From positions 1-33,267 of the forward strand of contig CAMLNA010000038.1 in the NCBI GenBank assembly GCA_946481025.1: DNA of 33,267 bases, read 5' to 3'. This document shows positions 13,447-20,447 of the stretch, piece after piece; within the stretch, counting starts at the first letter, position 1, and each line of letters opens with the position of its first letter. Under the pieces are notes generated by a model. That model saw only the letters and a list, made by a program, of their open reading frames with translations, had not been told where the DNA came from and searched no databases. This DNA is from an uncultured Rivibacter sp. (lineage in GTDB: Bacteria; Pseudomonadota; Gammaproteobacteria; Burkholderiales; Burkholderiaceae). Position numbers and translations under genes: made by a program.

Positions 13447-15678
13447 TCAATGCAGCGGTGCCAGCGCCACGGCCACGCCGCTCAGCACCGCGTTGCCCGA
13501 GAGCGGGTCGCGCGCGTTTTCGCTCAGCAGGGCATTGAGGTTGACGCCCGGCCGCTCGGCGGCGACGTGCATCAGCGTGCCCGGCTCGTCGTGCCCCCAG
13601 CCGTGCGGCAGGCTCACCACGCCCGGCATCATCGCGTCGCTGCACTCGACCAAGGCATCCACCGACTGCCCTCCGGCACCGGTGATGCGGGCCGGCGCGC
13701 CGTCCTGCAGGCCCAGGCGCTGCGCATCGGCCGGGTGGACCAGGGCCGTGCAACGGAACGGACCCTTCGCCAGCGTGGGCAGGTTGTGCAGCCAGCTGTT
13801 GTTGCAGCGCACCTGCCGGCGCCCCACGATCACGAGCTCGGGCAGCGGCTGCGCGAGCTCGGCTTCGACACGCGGCAGGTCGGCCATCACCAGCGGGGGC
13901 GCCAGCTCGACCTTGCCCGAGGGCGTGCGCAGCACTTCTGGAATGCGCGGCTGCAGCGCCCCCAGGTCGACGCCGCCGGGCGCAGCCTTCACCTTCGCCA
14001 GCGTCAACCCATCGGGCCGGGCACCGAATTGGTCGCCATGGGGGCCGGCGCGCAGCGCCGCCTCGAGCAGGCGCTCGGGGCCGCGGTAGCGCGACACCGC
14101 CGCCATCACCGCGTCGGCGTGCGCGCCGGCGGTCTTGGCCAGTTCGGCCTTCAGCAGCTCGTCGTCGAGCGCAGGCACGTCGACCTGCGCACCCCGGCCC
14201 TGCAGGATGCCGGCGAGCCTGAGCAGGATCTCCCACTCGGCCGGCCGCCCGGGCGGCGCCTCGAACACCGGCTCGCTGTAGCGCGCATGGTTGCGGTGGG
14301 AAAGCTGCGGGAAGGCGGCGTCGTAGTGGGACTCCTCGAAGGGCGACAGCCCGGGCAGGATCACGTCGGCATGGCGCGTGGTTTCGTTGAGATAGATGTC
14401 CACGCACACCATGAAGTCGAGCTGATCCAGCGCCGCGGCCAGGCGCCGCCCGTTGGGTGCGGACAGCACCGGGTTGGCCGCCACCGTGAGCAGCGCACGC
14501 ATGCGGCCTTCACCGGGCGTCTCGATCTCCTCGGCCATGCAGCCGGCTGGGAGCTCGCCGAACACTTCGGGCGCACCGCTCACGCGGCTCTTGTGGCGCC
14601 CCACGACGATGCCGCGCCCGCTGCCGGGTCGGCCGATCGAGTTCTGCTGGAAGGCCGCGGCCTTGGGGAACATCGCGCCGCCGGGCGCATCGAGGTGGCC
14701 GGTCAGCACGTTGAGCACGTCGATCAGCCAGCTCGCCAGCGTGCCGAAGGCCTGGGTGCACGTGCCGATGCGGCCGTACACCGCGGCGCGCTCCGCCTTG
14801 GCCAGGTCGCGTGCCAGCTGGCGGATGGTGGCGGCCTCGATGCCGCAGCGCGGCGCCATGCGCTCGGGCGCGAAACCCGTGGTCGCTTCCGCCACGGCCT
14901 CGAGCCCGGCCACGTGCGGCGCGAGATGCTTGAGGTTCACCAGCCCCTCGTCGAACAGGGTGTGGACCATGCCCAGCAGCAGGAACACGTCGCCGCCGGG
15001 CCGGATGAACAGGTGCCGGCTGGCCAGCTCCGCCGTCTCGGTGCGGCGAGGGTCCACCACCACCAGCTGGCCGCCGCGCGCGCGCATGGCCTTGGCCTTG
15101 CCGCGGAAGTCGGGCACGGTCCACATGCTGCCGTTGCTCACCGCCGGGTTGGCGCCCAGCATCAGCAGGAAGTCGCAACGCTCGATGTCGGGCACCGCCA
15201 CGCTGAGCCAGTGGCCGAACATCAGCCCCGAGGACAGCTGCTTGGGCATCTGGTCGAGGGTGGAGGCCGAGAAGTAGTTGCGGGTGCCGGCCGCGCGGAT
15301 GAGCCGCGGCAGGTAGACCGAGATGCCCAGCTTGTGCACGCTCGGGTTGCCCAGCACGAGGCCCAGCGCGTCGCGGCCATGCTGCTCGATCAGCGGCACC
15401 AGCCGGCGCTCGATCTCGGCGAACGCCTCGTCCCAGGTCGCCTCGACGAAGCGGCCATCGCGCTTGACGAGCGGCGTGCGCAGCCGGTCGGGGTCTTCGT
15501 GCAGGTCTTTCAGCGCCACGCCCTTGGGGCAGATGTAGCCGGCACTGAACACGTCTTCCTCGTGCCCGCGGATCGCGATCACCCGGCCTTCGGCCACCTT
15601 CAGTTCGAGCCCGCAGCAGGCCTCGCACAGCGGGCAGATGCGATGGACGGTTCTGGCGTTGGCGGCTGGCTGGGTCAT
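13447..15678 (-). CDS. Molybdopterin-dependent oxidoreductase (DMSO-reductase superfamily)
   Basis: The protein has 743 residues from the ATG at 15678. Longer starts at 15738 and 15690 add an unstructured basic piece. Near the N-terminus a CxxCxxxC motif (CPLCEACC) and a later cysteine in GYICPKG bind a [4Fe-4S] cluster. The molybdopterin domain follows (LMLGANPAVSNG, VVVDPRRTETA, DVILPGLSPFEES) and a dinucleotide-binding C-terminal domain (SLPHGWGHDEPG, GVNLNALL). No twin-arginine signal or membrane segment is seen, so it is probably cytoplasmic. In the expected metal-ligand segment (STLDQMPKQL) I see no Cys or in-frame TGA. No electron-transfer subunit genes lie beside it, so its substrate and partner are unknown. 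Confidence 0.85.
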   Translation of the reverse strand: MTQPAANARTVHRICPLCEACCGLELKVAEGRVIAIRGHEEDVFSAGYICPKGVALKDLHEDPDRLRTPLVKRDGRFVEATWDEAFAEIERRLVPLIEQHGRDALGLVLGNPSVHKLGISVYLPRLIRAAGTRNYFSASTLDQMPKQLSSGLMFGHWLSVAVPDIERCDFLLMLGANPAVSNGSMWTVPDFRGKAKAMRARGGQLVVVDPRRTETAELASRHLFIRPGGDVFLLLGMVHTLFDEGLVNLKHLAPHVAGLEAVAEATTGFAPERMAPRCGIEAATIRQLARDLAKAERAAVYGRIGTCTQAFGTLASWLIDVLNVLTGHLDAPGGAMFPKAAAFQQNSIGRPGSGRGIVVGRHKSRVSGAPEVFGELPAGCMAEEIETPGEGRMRALLTVAANPVLSAPNGRRLAAALDQLDFMVCVDIYLNETTRHADVILPGLSPFEESHYDAAFPQLSHRNHARYSEPVFEAPPGRPAEWEILLRLAGILQGRGAQVDVPALDDELLKAELAKTAGAHADAVMAAVSRYRGPERLLEAALRAGPHGDQFGARPDGLTLAKVKAAPGGVDLGALQPRIPEVLRTPSGKVELAPPLVMADLPRVEAELAQPLPELVIVGRRQVRCNNSWLHNLPTLAKGPFRCTALVHPADAQRLGLQDGAPARITGAGGQSVDALVECSDAMMPGVVSLPHGWGHDEPGTLMHVAAERPGVNLNALLSENARDPLSGNAVLSGVAVALAPLH

Positions 15679-15724
15679 GGCTGGCCTCATTCGAGCGTGG
15701 GAAGGAGCCAGCATGATGGGCCGG

Positions 15725-15740
15725 CATTGCGAAGGCAATG
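15725..15740. repeat. Palindrome upstream of the molybdoenzyme gene
   Basis: CATTGC-GAAG-GCAATG is a perfect six-pair inverted repeat between the IclR stop and the molybdoenzyme start. It could be an operator or a small hairpin in the intercistronic leader. Confidence 0.35.
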
Positions 15741-15784
15741 ATGTGTGGGGTCATGGCCGGCAGCTATCACCGGCGTGACAGGCG

Positions 15785-16516
15785 TCAGGCCAGCGGCTCG
15801 GGGTATTCCCCACCCAGCGCGGCGGTGATGCGGCGCGCGGCCTGCTGCACCGGCCCGGCGAAACTGGCGTCGAGCCGGGGCGTGGGCATGGTGAGCGTGA
15901 CCGCACCGAGCAACTCGCCGCCTGCACCGAACACCGGCGCCGACACACCGGCCAGCTCGGGCAGGCGGTCGCCCGAGAGCACCACCACCCGGTCGCGGCG
16001 GATCTGCGCATAGCGCGCGCCTCGCGCCCCGGCAAACGCCATCAGCACCCGCCCACCGGCGCCGCGGTCCAGCGGCAGCAGGTCGCCGGGCTTCGTGTGG
16101 TCGCGCACCGGCTGGGGCGAGTCGACCCGGTACAGGCACAGCCGCTGCTCGCCCTGGCGCACGTGGAAGGCCGCGCTCTCGCGGGTTTGCGCGACCAGGT
16201 CGCGCAACACCGGCATCACCACCGCCTCGAGAGAAAACGCCGACGCATACACCCCGTGCAGCCGCGCCACCTCGGGCCCGAGCGCATAGCGGCCGTCGGC
16301 CGAACGCTGCACCAGGCCGGCATGCTCGAGCGAGGCGAGCAGGCGCAGGACCGTGCTCTTGTAGAGCTGGGTGCGCCCGGCCAGTTCGGCGAGCGACAGC
16401 ACCGCCGCGCCGGGCCGGAAGGCCGACAGCAGCGACAGCGCCCGGTCCACGGCCGCGGCGCCGCCGGGGGCGGCCTGCTGGTCGGCGACGGAAGGTTGGG
16501 CAGCTTTTCTCGGCAT
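15785..16516 (-). CDS. IclR family transcriptional regulator
   Basis: The protein has 243 residues from the ATG at 16516 (MPRKAAQP); a start at 16567 would add 17 residues and overlap the promoter. The N-terminal winged helix-turn-helix covers about residues 20-85, with AVDRALSLLSAF, LSLAELAGRTQLYKSTVLRLL and GLVQRSADGRYALG. The C-terminal effector domain (about 95-243) shows ESAAFHVRQGEQRLCLYRVDS and GAGGRVLMAF, as in the family. It is divergent from the HMG-CoA-lyase-like gene and has an IclR-type palindrome in between, so it probably controls that pair in response to its substrate. The molybdoenzyme gene lies 106 bp downstream on the same strand. Confidence 0.92.
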   Translation of the reverse strand: MPRKAAQPSVADQQAAPGGAAAVDRALSLLSAFRPGAAVLSLAELAGRTQLYKSTVLRLLASLEHAGLVQRSADGRYALGPEVARLHGVYASAFSLEAVVMPVLRDLVAQTRESAAFHVRQGEQRLCLYRVDSPQPVRDHTKPGDLLPLDRGAGGRVLMAFAGARGARYAQIRRDRVVVLSGDRLPELAGVSAPVFGAGGELLGAVTLTMPTPRLDASFAGPVQQAARRITAALGGEYPEPLA

Positions 16517-16541
16517 GGGCAGGCGGCGGCAGGCCGCCGGC

Positions 16542-16570
16542 TTGACACGACCGGCGGTGCCACCCATACT
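16542..16570 (+). promoter_or_regulatory. Promoter of the lyase/CoA-transferase operon
   Basis: TTGACA (16542-16547), a perfect -35, is followed after 17 bp by CATACT (16565-16570), four of six matches. The start would fall near 16577, inside the operator palindrome, so binding there should block transcription. Confidence 0.6.
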
Positions 16571-16574
16571 TTTT

Positions 16575-16601
16575 TAGAACACTGTTCTATCTTATAGAAC
16601 A
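16575..16601. promoter_or_regulatory. IclR-type operator: palindrome plus a third half-site
   Basis: TAGAACACTGTTCTA (16575-16589) is a perfect 15-bp palindrome. A third copy of its arm, TAGAACA, follows in direct orientation at 16595-16601, 20 bp from the left arm. It overlaps both divergent promoters. Palindrome-plus-extra-repeat operators are known for the IclR proteins PcaU and PobR. Confidence 0.75.
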
Positions 16602-16616
16602 ACGATACAACGTCAA
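16589..16616 (-). promoter_or_regulatory. Promoter of the IclR gene
   Basis: On the minus strand TTGACG (16611-16616) and TAAGAT (16589-16594) are 16 bp apart. The spacer holds the third operator half-site and the start would lie in the palindrome, which implies autoregulation. Confidence 0.5.
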
Positions 16617-16620
16617 CCCC

Positions 16621-17592
16621 ATGTCGACCACATCTCCGCCCCGCCTGCTGGTCAGCGAAGTCGGCCCGCGCGACGGCCTGCAGAGCATCTCGCGCACGAT
16701 GCCCACCGCGGCGAAGAAGGCCTGGATCAGCGCGCTGGCCGCAGCCGGCCTGCGCGAGATCGAGGTCTGCTCCTTCGTGCCGCCGCGGCTGCTGCCGCAG
16801 ATGGCCGACGCCGCCGAGGTGGTGGCGCACGCGCTGTCGATTGCCGGCCTGCGGGTGGCGGCGCTGGTGCCCAACCTGCGCGGCGCCGCATCGGCCTTCG
16901 AGGCCGGTGTCCACAAGATCACGCTGCCGGTGTCGGTGACCGAGGCGCATTCGCTGGCCAACGTGCGCAAGACGCATGCGCAGATGATCGAAGAGGTGCG
17001 CCAGGTGGTGGCCCTGCGCAACGAGCGCTACCCACATGTCGAGATCGAAGCCGGCCTGTCCGTGGCCTTCGGCTGCACCATCGCCGGCAGCGTGCGCGAC
17101 GACGAGACCCTGCGTTTGGCCGCCGCCATGGCGGAGCTCGGCGTCGACGAAGTGGGCCTGTCCGACACCAGCGGCTACGCGCAGCCGGTCCAGGTGCGGC
17201 GCCTGTTCAGGCGACTGCAGGCCGAGCTCGGCGCGCGTGCCGGCGGCGCGCACTTCCACAACACCCGCGGCCAGGGCCTGGCCAACGTGGTGGCCGCGCT
17301 CGATGCGGGCGTGAGCACCTTCGACGCGAGCCAGGGCGGCCTGGGCGGCTGCCCGTATGCGCCCGGCGCCACCGGCAACGTCGTCACCGAAGACCTGGTC
17401 TACCTGCTCGAGGCGATGGGCAACGACACCGGCATCGACCTGGAGCGCCTGCTCGATGCGCGTCGCATCCTCGCCGAGGCGCTGCCCGGCGAGCCGCTGT
17501 ACGGCCACCTTCCGGACGCCGGCCTGCCCAGGGGCTTTGCGTATGCCGACGGCCGCCTGCCGCGCGAAACGACCGGAGCCGCCTGCACATGA
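16621..17592 (+). CDS. Hydroxymethylglutaryl-CoA lyase-like enzyme
   Basis: The protein has 323 residues with a TIM-barrel lyase fold. Active-site marks of HMG-CoA lyase are present: VGPRDGLQ (Arg17, Asp18), the metal-binding His211 and His213 in AHFHNTRG, and Cys244 in GLGGCPYAPGATGN. The enzyme family cleaves 3-hydroxy-3-methylglutaryl-CoA to acetyl-CoA and acetoacetate. Some flanking residues differ from classical enzymes (HNTRGQ rather than HDTYGQ; SDTSGYAQP), so the natural substrate may be another 3-hydroxy-3-methyl-acyl-CoA. The stop overlaps the next start (ATGA), showing translational coupling. No leucine-degradation genes (acyl-CoA dehydrogenase, carboxylase) are nearby. No clear Shine-Dalgarno is visible. 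Confidence 0.85.
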   Translation: MSTTSPPRLLVSEVGPRDGLQSISRTMPTAAKKAWISALAAAGLREIEVCSFVPPRLLPQMADAAEVVAHALSIAGLRVAALVPNLRGAASAFEAGVHKITLPVSVTEAHSLANVRKTHAQMIEEVRQVVALRNERYPHVEIEAGLSVAFGCTIAGSVRDDETLRLAAAMAELGVDEVGLSDTSGYAQPVQVRRLFRRLQAELGARAGGAHFHNTRGQGLANVVAALDAGVSTFDASQGGLGGCPYAPGATGNVVTEDLVYLLEAMGNDTGIDLERLLDARRILAEALPGEPLYGHLPDAGLPRGFAYADGRLPRETTGAACT

Positions 17593-18803
17593 AGCCCGGC
17601 CAGGACGACAACACCCTGCCCTACGCCGGCACCCGCGTGGTCGAGTTCACCCACATGGTGATGGGCCCCACCTGCGGCATGATCCTCGGCGACCTGGGCG
17701 CCGAGGTCATCAAGGTCGAACCGCTCGCGGGCGACAACACGCGCCGGCTGCTCGGCTCCGGCGCAGGCTTCTTTCCCATGTTCAACCGCAACAAGAAGAG
17801 CCTGGCGGTCGACACGAAAGACCCGCGCGGCCGCGAGATCGTGCTGAAACTGGCAGCCCGCGCCGACGTGTTCAGCGAGAACTTCAAGAGCGGCACGATG
17901 GCCCGGCTCGGCCTCGACTACCCCACGCTGTCGAAGCTGAACGGGCGCCTCGTCTACGTGTCGCACAAGGGGTTCCTGCCCGGCCCCTACGAACACCGCA
18001 CCGCGCTCGACGAGGTGGTGCAGATGATGGGCGGCCTGGCCTACATGACCGGCCCCGAGGGCCGGCCGCTGCGCGCCGGCACGTCGGTCAACGACATCAT
18101 GGGCGGCATGTTCGGCGCCATCGGCGCGATGGCCGCGCTCAGCGCACGCGAGCGCACCGGCCGCGGCCAGGAAGTGCAGAGCGCGCTGTTCGAGAACAAC
18201 GTGTTCCTCGTGGCGCAGCACATGATGCAGTTCGCCGTGACCGGCAAGGCCGCCGCCCCCATGCCCAGCCGCATCTCGGCGTGGGGCATCTACGACGTGT
18301 TCACCGTGAAGGGCGGCGAGCAGATCTTCCTGGCGGTGGTGTCCGACACCCAGTGGGCACTGTTCTGCGACGCCTTCGGCTGGAGCGATCTCCAGGCGGA
18401 CGCGCGCCTGGCCACCAACAACCAGCGCGTGCAGGCCCGCGACGGGCTGCTGCCGCTGCTGCGCGAGCGGCTGGCCGCATTCAGCGCGGCCGATATTTCG
18501 CAGGTCTTCGAAGCTCGGGGCCTGCCCTATGCGCCGATCACCCGGCCGCAGGACCTGTTCGACGACCCGCACCTCGTGGCCACCGGAGGACTGGCACCGA
18601 TGTCCGTGCCCGCCGACGCCACTGGCGCGGGCCAGGCATTCGACACCCGCACACCGCTGTTGCCGCTGGCGCTGGACGGGCACCGGCTGCCCGTGCGCTC
18701 ACCCCCGCCCGCCCTGGGACAGCACACCGATGACCTGCTGAACGAATTGGGCTATGGGGCGGACGAAGTGTTCGATTTGCGGCGCGCGGGGGTGGTGGGC
18801 TAG
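17589..18803 (+). CDS. CaiB/BaiF family (type III) CoA-transferase
   Basis: The 404-residue protein has the typical family length. It shows the N-terminal pattern VVEFTHMVMGPTCGMILGDLGAEVIKVE, NRNKKSLAVDTKDPRGREI, and the catalytic aspartate Asp169 in SVNDIMGG, at the same number as in formyl-CoA transferase. It moves CoA between acids, forming aspartyl-CoA anhydride intermediates. Being coupled to the lyase by a four-base overlap, it probably makes the lyase's acyl-CoA substrate from the free acid. The gene ends on a CTAG shared with the convergent TetR gene stop. Confidence 0.92.
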   Translation: MKPGQDDNTLPYAGTRVVEFTHMVMGPTCGMILGDLGAEVIKVEPLAGDNTRRLLGSGAGFFPMFNRNKKSLAVDTKDPRGREIVLKLAARADVFSENFKSGTMARLGLDYPTLSKLNGRLVYVSHKGFLPGPYEHRTALDEVVQMMGGLAYMTGPEGRPLRAGTSVNDIMGGMFGAIGAMAALSARERTGRGQEVQSALFENNVFLVAQHMMQFAVTGKAAAPMPSRISAWGIYDVFTVKGGEQIFLAVVSDTQWALFCDAFGWSDLQADARLATNNQRVQARDGLLPLLRERLAAFSAADISQVFEARGLPYAPITRPQDLFDDPHLVATGGLAPMSVPADATGAGQAFDTRTPLLPLALDGHRLPVRSPPPALGQHTDDLLNELGYGADEVFDLRRAGVVG

Positions 18804-19414
18804 GACAACTCCTCCAGCACCTTCGTCACCGCCCGCACCAGCCGGCTGGCCGGCGCGGTGAGCTCGGCCAGCATGTCCACGCGGCCATCCTCGATCGCCT
18901 GCAACACCAGTTCGTTGATGCCGCCCACGATGCCCATGGCCATGTCGGCCACCAGCGGGTCCGAGCGCACCCGCTTCGGCTGGCCGGCATAGACCACCTC
19001 GACGATGAAGTCGGCCAGGGCCCGGTTCACCCGCCGCCGGGCGGCCAGCCCTTCGGCCCCCAGGCCGAGGATTTCGATGAACAGCGTGCGCAGCAGCACC
19101 GGGTTGCTGGCCAGCGTCTCGAAATAGGCCCGCAGCGCCTGCTCCACCTGGCCGTGCCAGTCCTGCTGCGGGTCGAGCGACTGCTTCAGCACCTTGATGG
19201 CCTGGTGGCTGGCCGCTTCGTACAGCGCGACGAGGCATTGCGCCTTGCCGCCGAAATGCTCGTAGAACGTGCGCTTGGACACCCGTGCGAGCGCTGCGAT
19301 GTCGTTGATGGTCGTGTCGGCGTACCCCTTGCCGGCCACGGCGTGCGACATGGCCTCCAGCAGGCGCTGGCGGTGTTCTGGCAGGGGCTCCTGCGCCTCG
19401 GGGGATGGGCTCAT
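18800..19414 (-). CDS. TetR/AcrR family transcriptional regulator
   Basis: The protein has 204 residues from the ATG at 19414; an ATG at 19432 would add six. Neither has a clear ribosome binding site. The N-terminal helix-turn-helix is typical: AMSHAVAGKGYADTTINDIAALARVSKRTFYEHFGGK. The C-terminal helical ligand domain (about 75-204) is not assignable. It is divergent from the ferritin-like hydrolase gene, and two copies of GGTAC-N6-GTACC lie between, so it probably represses both itself and that gene. It is convergent with the CoA-transferase gene. Confidence 0.9.
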   Translation of the reverse strand: MSPSPEAQEPLPEHRQRLLEAMSHAVAGKGYADTTINDIAALARVSKRTFYEHFGGKAQCLVALYEAASHQAIKVLKQSLDPQQDWHGQVEQALRAYFETLASNPVLLRTLFIEILGLGAEGLAARRRVNRALADFIVEVVYAGQPKRVRSDPLVADMAMGIVGGINELVLQAIEDGRVDMLAELTAPASRLVRAVTKVLEELS

Positions 19415-19433
19415 GACCGGCTGGCGTCGCATT

Positions 19434-19449
19434 GGTACTTGACAGTACC
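19434..19449. promoter_or_regulatory. TetR operator copy 1, over the -35 box
   Basis: GGTACTTGACAGTACC is a 5-6-5 inverted repeat. Its centre is a perfect TTGACA (19439-19444), which can serve as the -35 of the rightward hydrolase gene, so binding would exclude RNA polymerase. The matching -10 (around 19463-19468) is weak. Confidence 0.7.
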
Positions 19450-19478
19450 ACAGCAGCCGGCGCACAGTGCCTCCCTTC

Positions 19479-19494
19479 GGTACCAATCAGTACC
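19479..19494. promoter_or_regulatory. TetR operator copy 2
   Basis: GGTACCAATCAGTACC repeats the arms of copy 1 (GGTAC-N6-GTACC) with a different centre. It starts 45 bp from copy 1 and lies just downstream of the expected transcription start of the hydrolase gene. Confidence 0.7.
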
Positions 19495-19500
19495 AAGGAG
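19495..19500 (+). promoter_or_regulatory. Ribosome binding site for the GTG start at 19507
   Basis: AAGGAG lies six bases before GTG (19507-19509). An upstream in-frame ATG at 19432 would read through both operators, so GTG is the better start. Confidence 0.8.
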
Positions 19501-19506
19501 ACGAAC

Positions 19507-20328
19507 GTGACCGAACTCGTCGTGCGCCGCCTGCTGATCGACCTCTCCGAGGCGTTTCCGCGCCACTGGTTCGCGGGCGACGCCTTCCAGACCGCCCTGT
19601 TCAATGCGCTGTCGATGAGCTTCCCGGTCGGCGAGCAGTTCTTCATCGACTCGGTGCGCAACGGCTTCAAGGCCTTGCCGGCCGAGCGGCAAGCCGGCTT
19701 CCAGGACGAAGTGCAAGGCTTCGTCGGCCAGGAGGCCACGCACCGGCGCATCCACGGCCTGTTCAACGAGCAGCTCGACCGGCAGGGCTTCGTCAATGCC
19801 TGGGGGCCGCGGGCCGCGCGCCGCATCGCGCGGCTGCAGGGCACCGACCCGCGCCATGCGCTGGCCATCACCGCGGCCAACGAGCACTTCACCGCCATCT
19901 TTGCCGAATGGATGCTCGCCCAGCACGACCGGCTGGCCGACGTGCCGCCGCGGCTGGCCGCCATGTGGCTGTGGCATTCGGCCGAGGAGGCCGAGCACAA
20001 GAGCACGGCGTTCGACCTCTACAGGGCGCTGGGCGGCAACCATGCCTGGCGCGTGCGCTGGATGCGCTTGGTGACCGTGTTCTTCACCGTCGATCTCCTG
20101 CGCCAGACCGCGAACAACCTGTGGCGCGATGGCCGGTTGTTCAGGTGGAGCACGTGGCGCAGCGCCGCGTCGTTCTTCTTCGGCCGGCGCGGGCTGGTAC
20201 GCGAATGTTTTGGCCCCTGGCGCGCCTACTTCTCGCCCGGCTTCCACCCGGCCCAGCAGCACAGCACGCGGGCCTCGCGGTGGCTCTCGGCCCATGCCGA
20301 CCTCTACACGGTGGTGGGCGAGCGATAG
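19507..20328 (+). CDS. Ferritin-like 'metal-dependent hydrolase' family protein (PF10118 type)
   Basis: The protein has 273 residues from GTG. It resembles the family annotated as predicted metal-dependent hydrolase. The helices carry what looks like a complete di-iron ligand set: Glu43 (GEQFF), Glu76-x2-His79 (QEATH), Glu126 (ANEHF) and Glu161-x2-His164 (EEAEH). This is the ferritin/di-iron oxygenase arrangement of two halves with E and ExxH. A hydrophobic stretch (VTVFFTVDLL) and Trp/Phe-rich C-terminal part suggest membrane contact. Real function of the family is not established; an oxidase or oxygenase acting on a lipid-like compound is my inference. It is controlled by the divergent TetR gene. 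Confidence 0.8.
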   Translation: MTELVVRRLLIDLSEAFPRHWFAGDAFQTALFNALSMSFPVGEQFFIDSVRNGFKALPAERQAGFQDEVQGFVGQEATHRRIHGLFNEQLDRQGFVNAWGPRAARRIARLQGTDPRHALAITAANEHFTAIFAEWMLAQHDRLADVPPRLAAMWLWHSAEEAEHKSTAFDLYRALGGNHAWRVRWMRLVTVFFTVDLLRQTANNLWRDGRLFRWSTWRSAASFFFGRRGLVRECFGPWRAYFSPGFHPAQQHSTRASRWLSAHADLYTVVGER

Positions 20329-20387
20329 GGCTCCTTCCTACGTCTTTTGCTGCAGTCGGCAGGAATGCAGCTTGCCGTTCGCTTGTG

Positions 20388-20415
20388 CTGGCGCGCTTTG
20401 CACCGAAGGCGCCAG
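20388..20415 (+). repeat. Hairpin in the leader of the Gly/Tyr-rich gene
   Basis: CTGGCGC (20388-20394) and GCGCCAG (20409-20415) form a perfect seven-pair stem with a 14-base loop, 32 bases before the start codon. A smaller inverted repeat, GCTGCA/TGCAGC, lies at 20349-20371. Neither has a T-run; a role in mRNA stability or temperature sensing is only possible. Confidence 0.35.
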
Positions 20416-20447
20416 AACAAACACTGAGGCGATGGAAAGGACAGACC

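Noticed and set aside
13450..15741. 763-codon open frame on the + strand opposite the molybdoenzyme gene
   Set aside because: Composition is typical of an antisense shadow, and the minus-strand frame carries iron-sulfur and molybdopterin motifs throughout.
20349..20371. Inverted repeat after the ferritin-like gene as terminator
   Set aside because: The stem is short, has a ten-plus-base loop and no T-run follows it.
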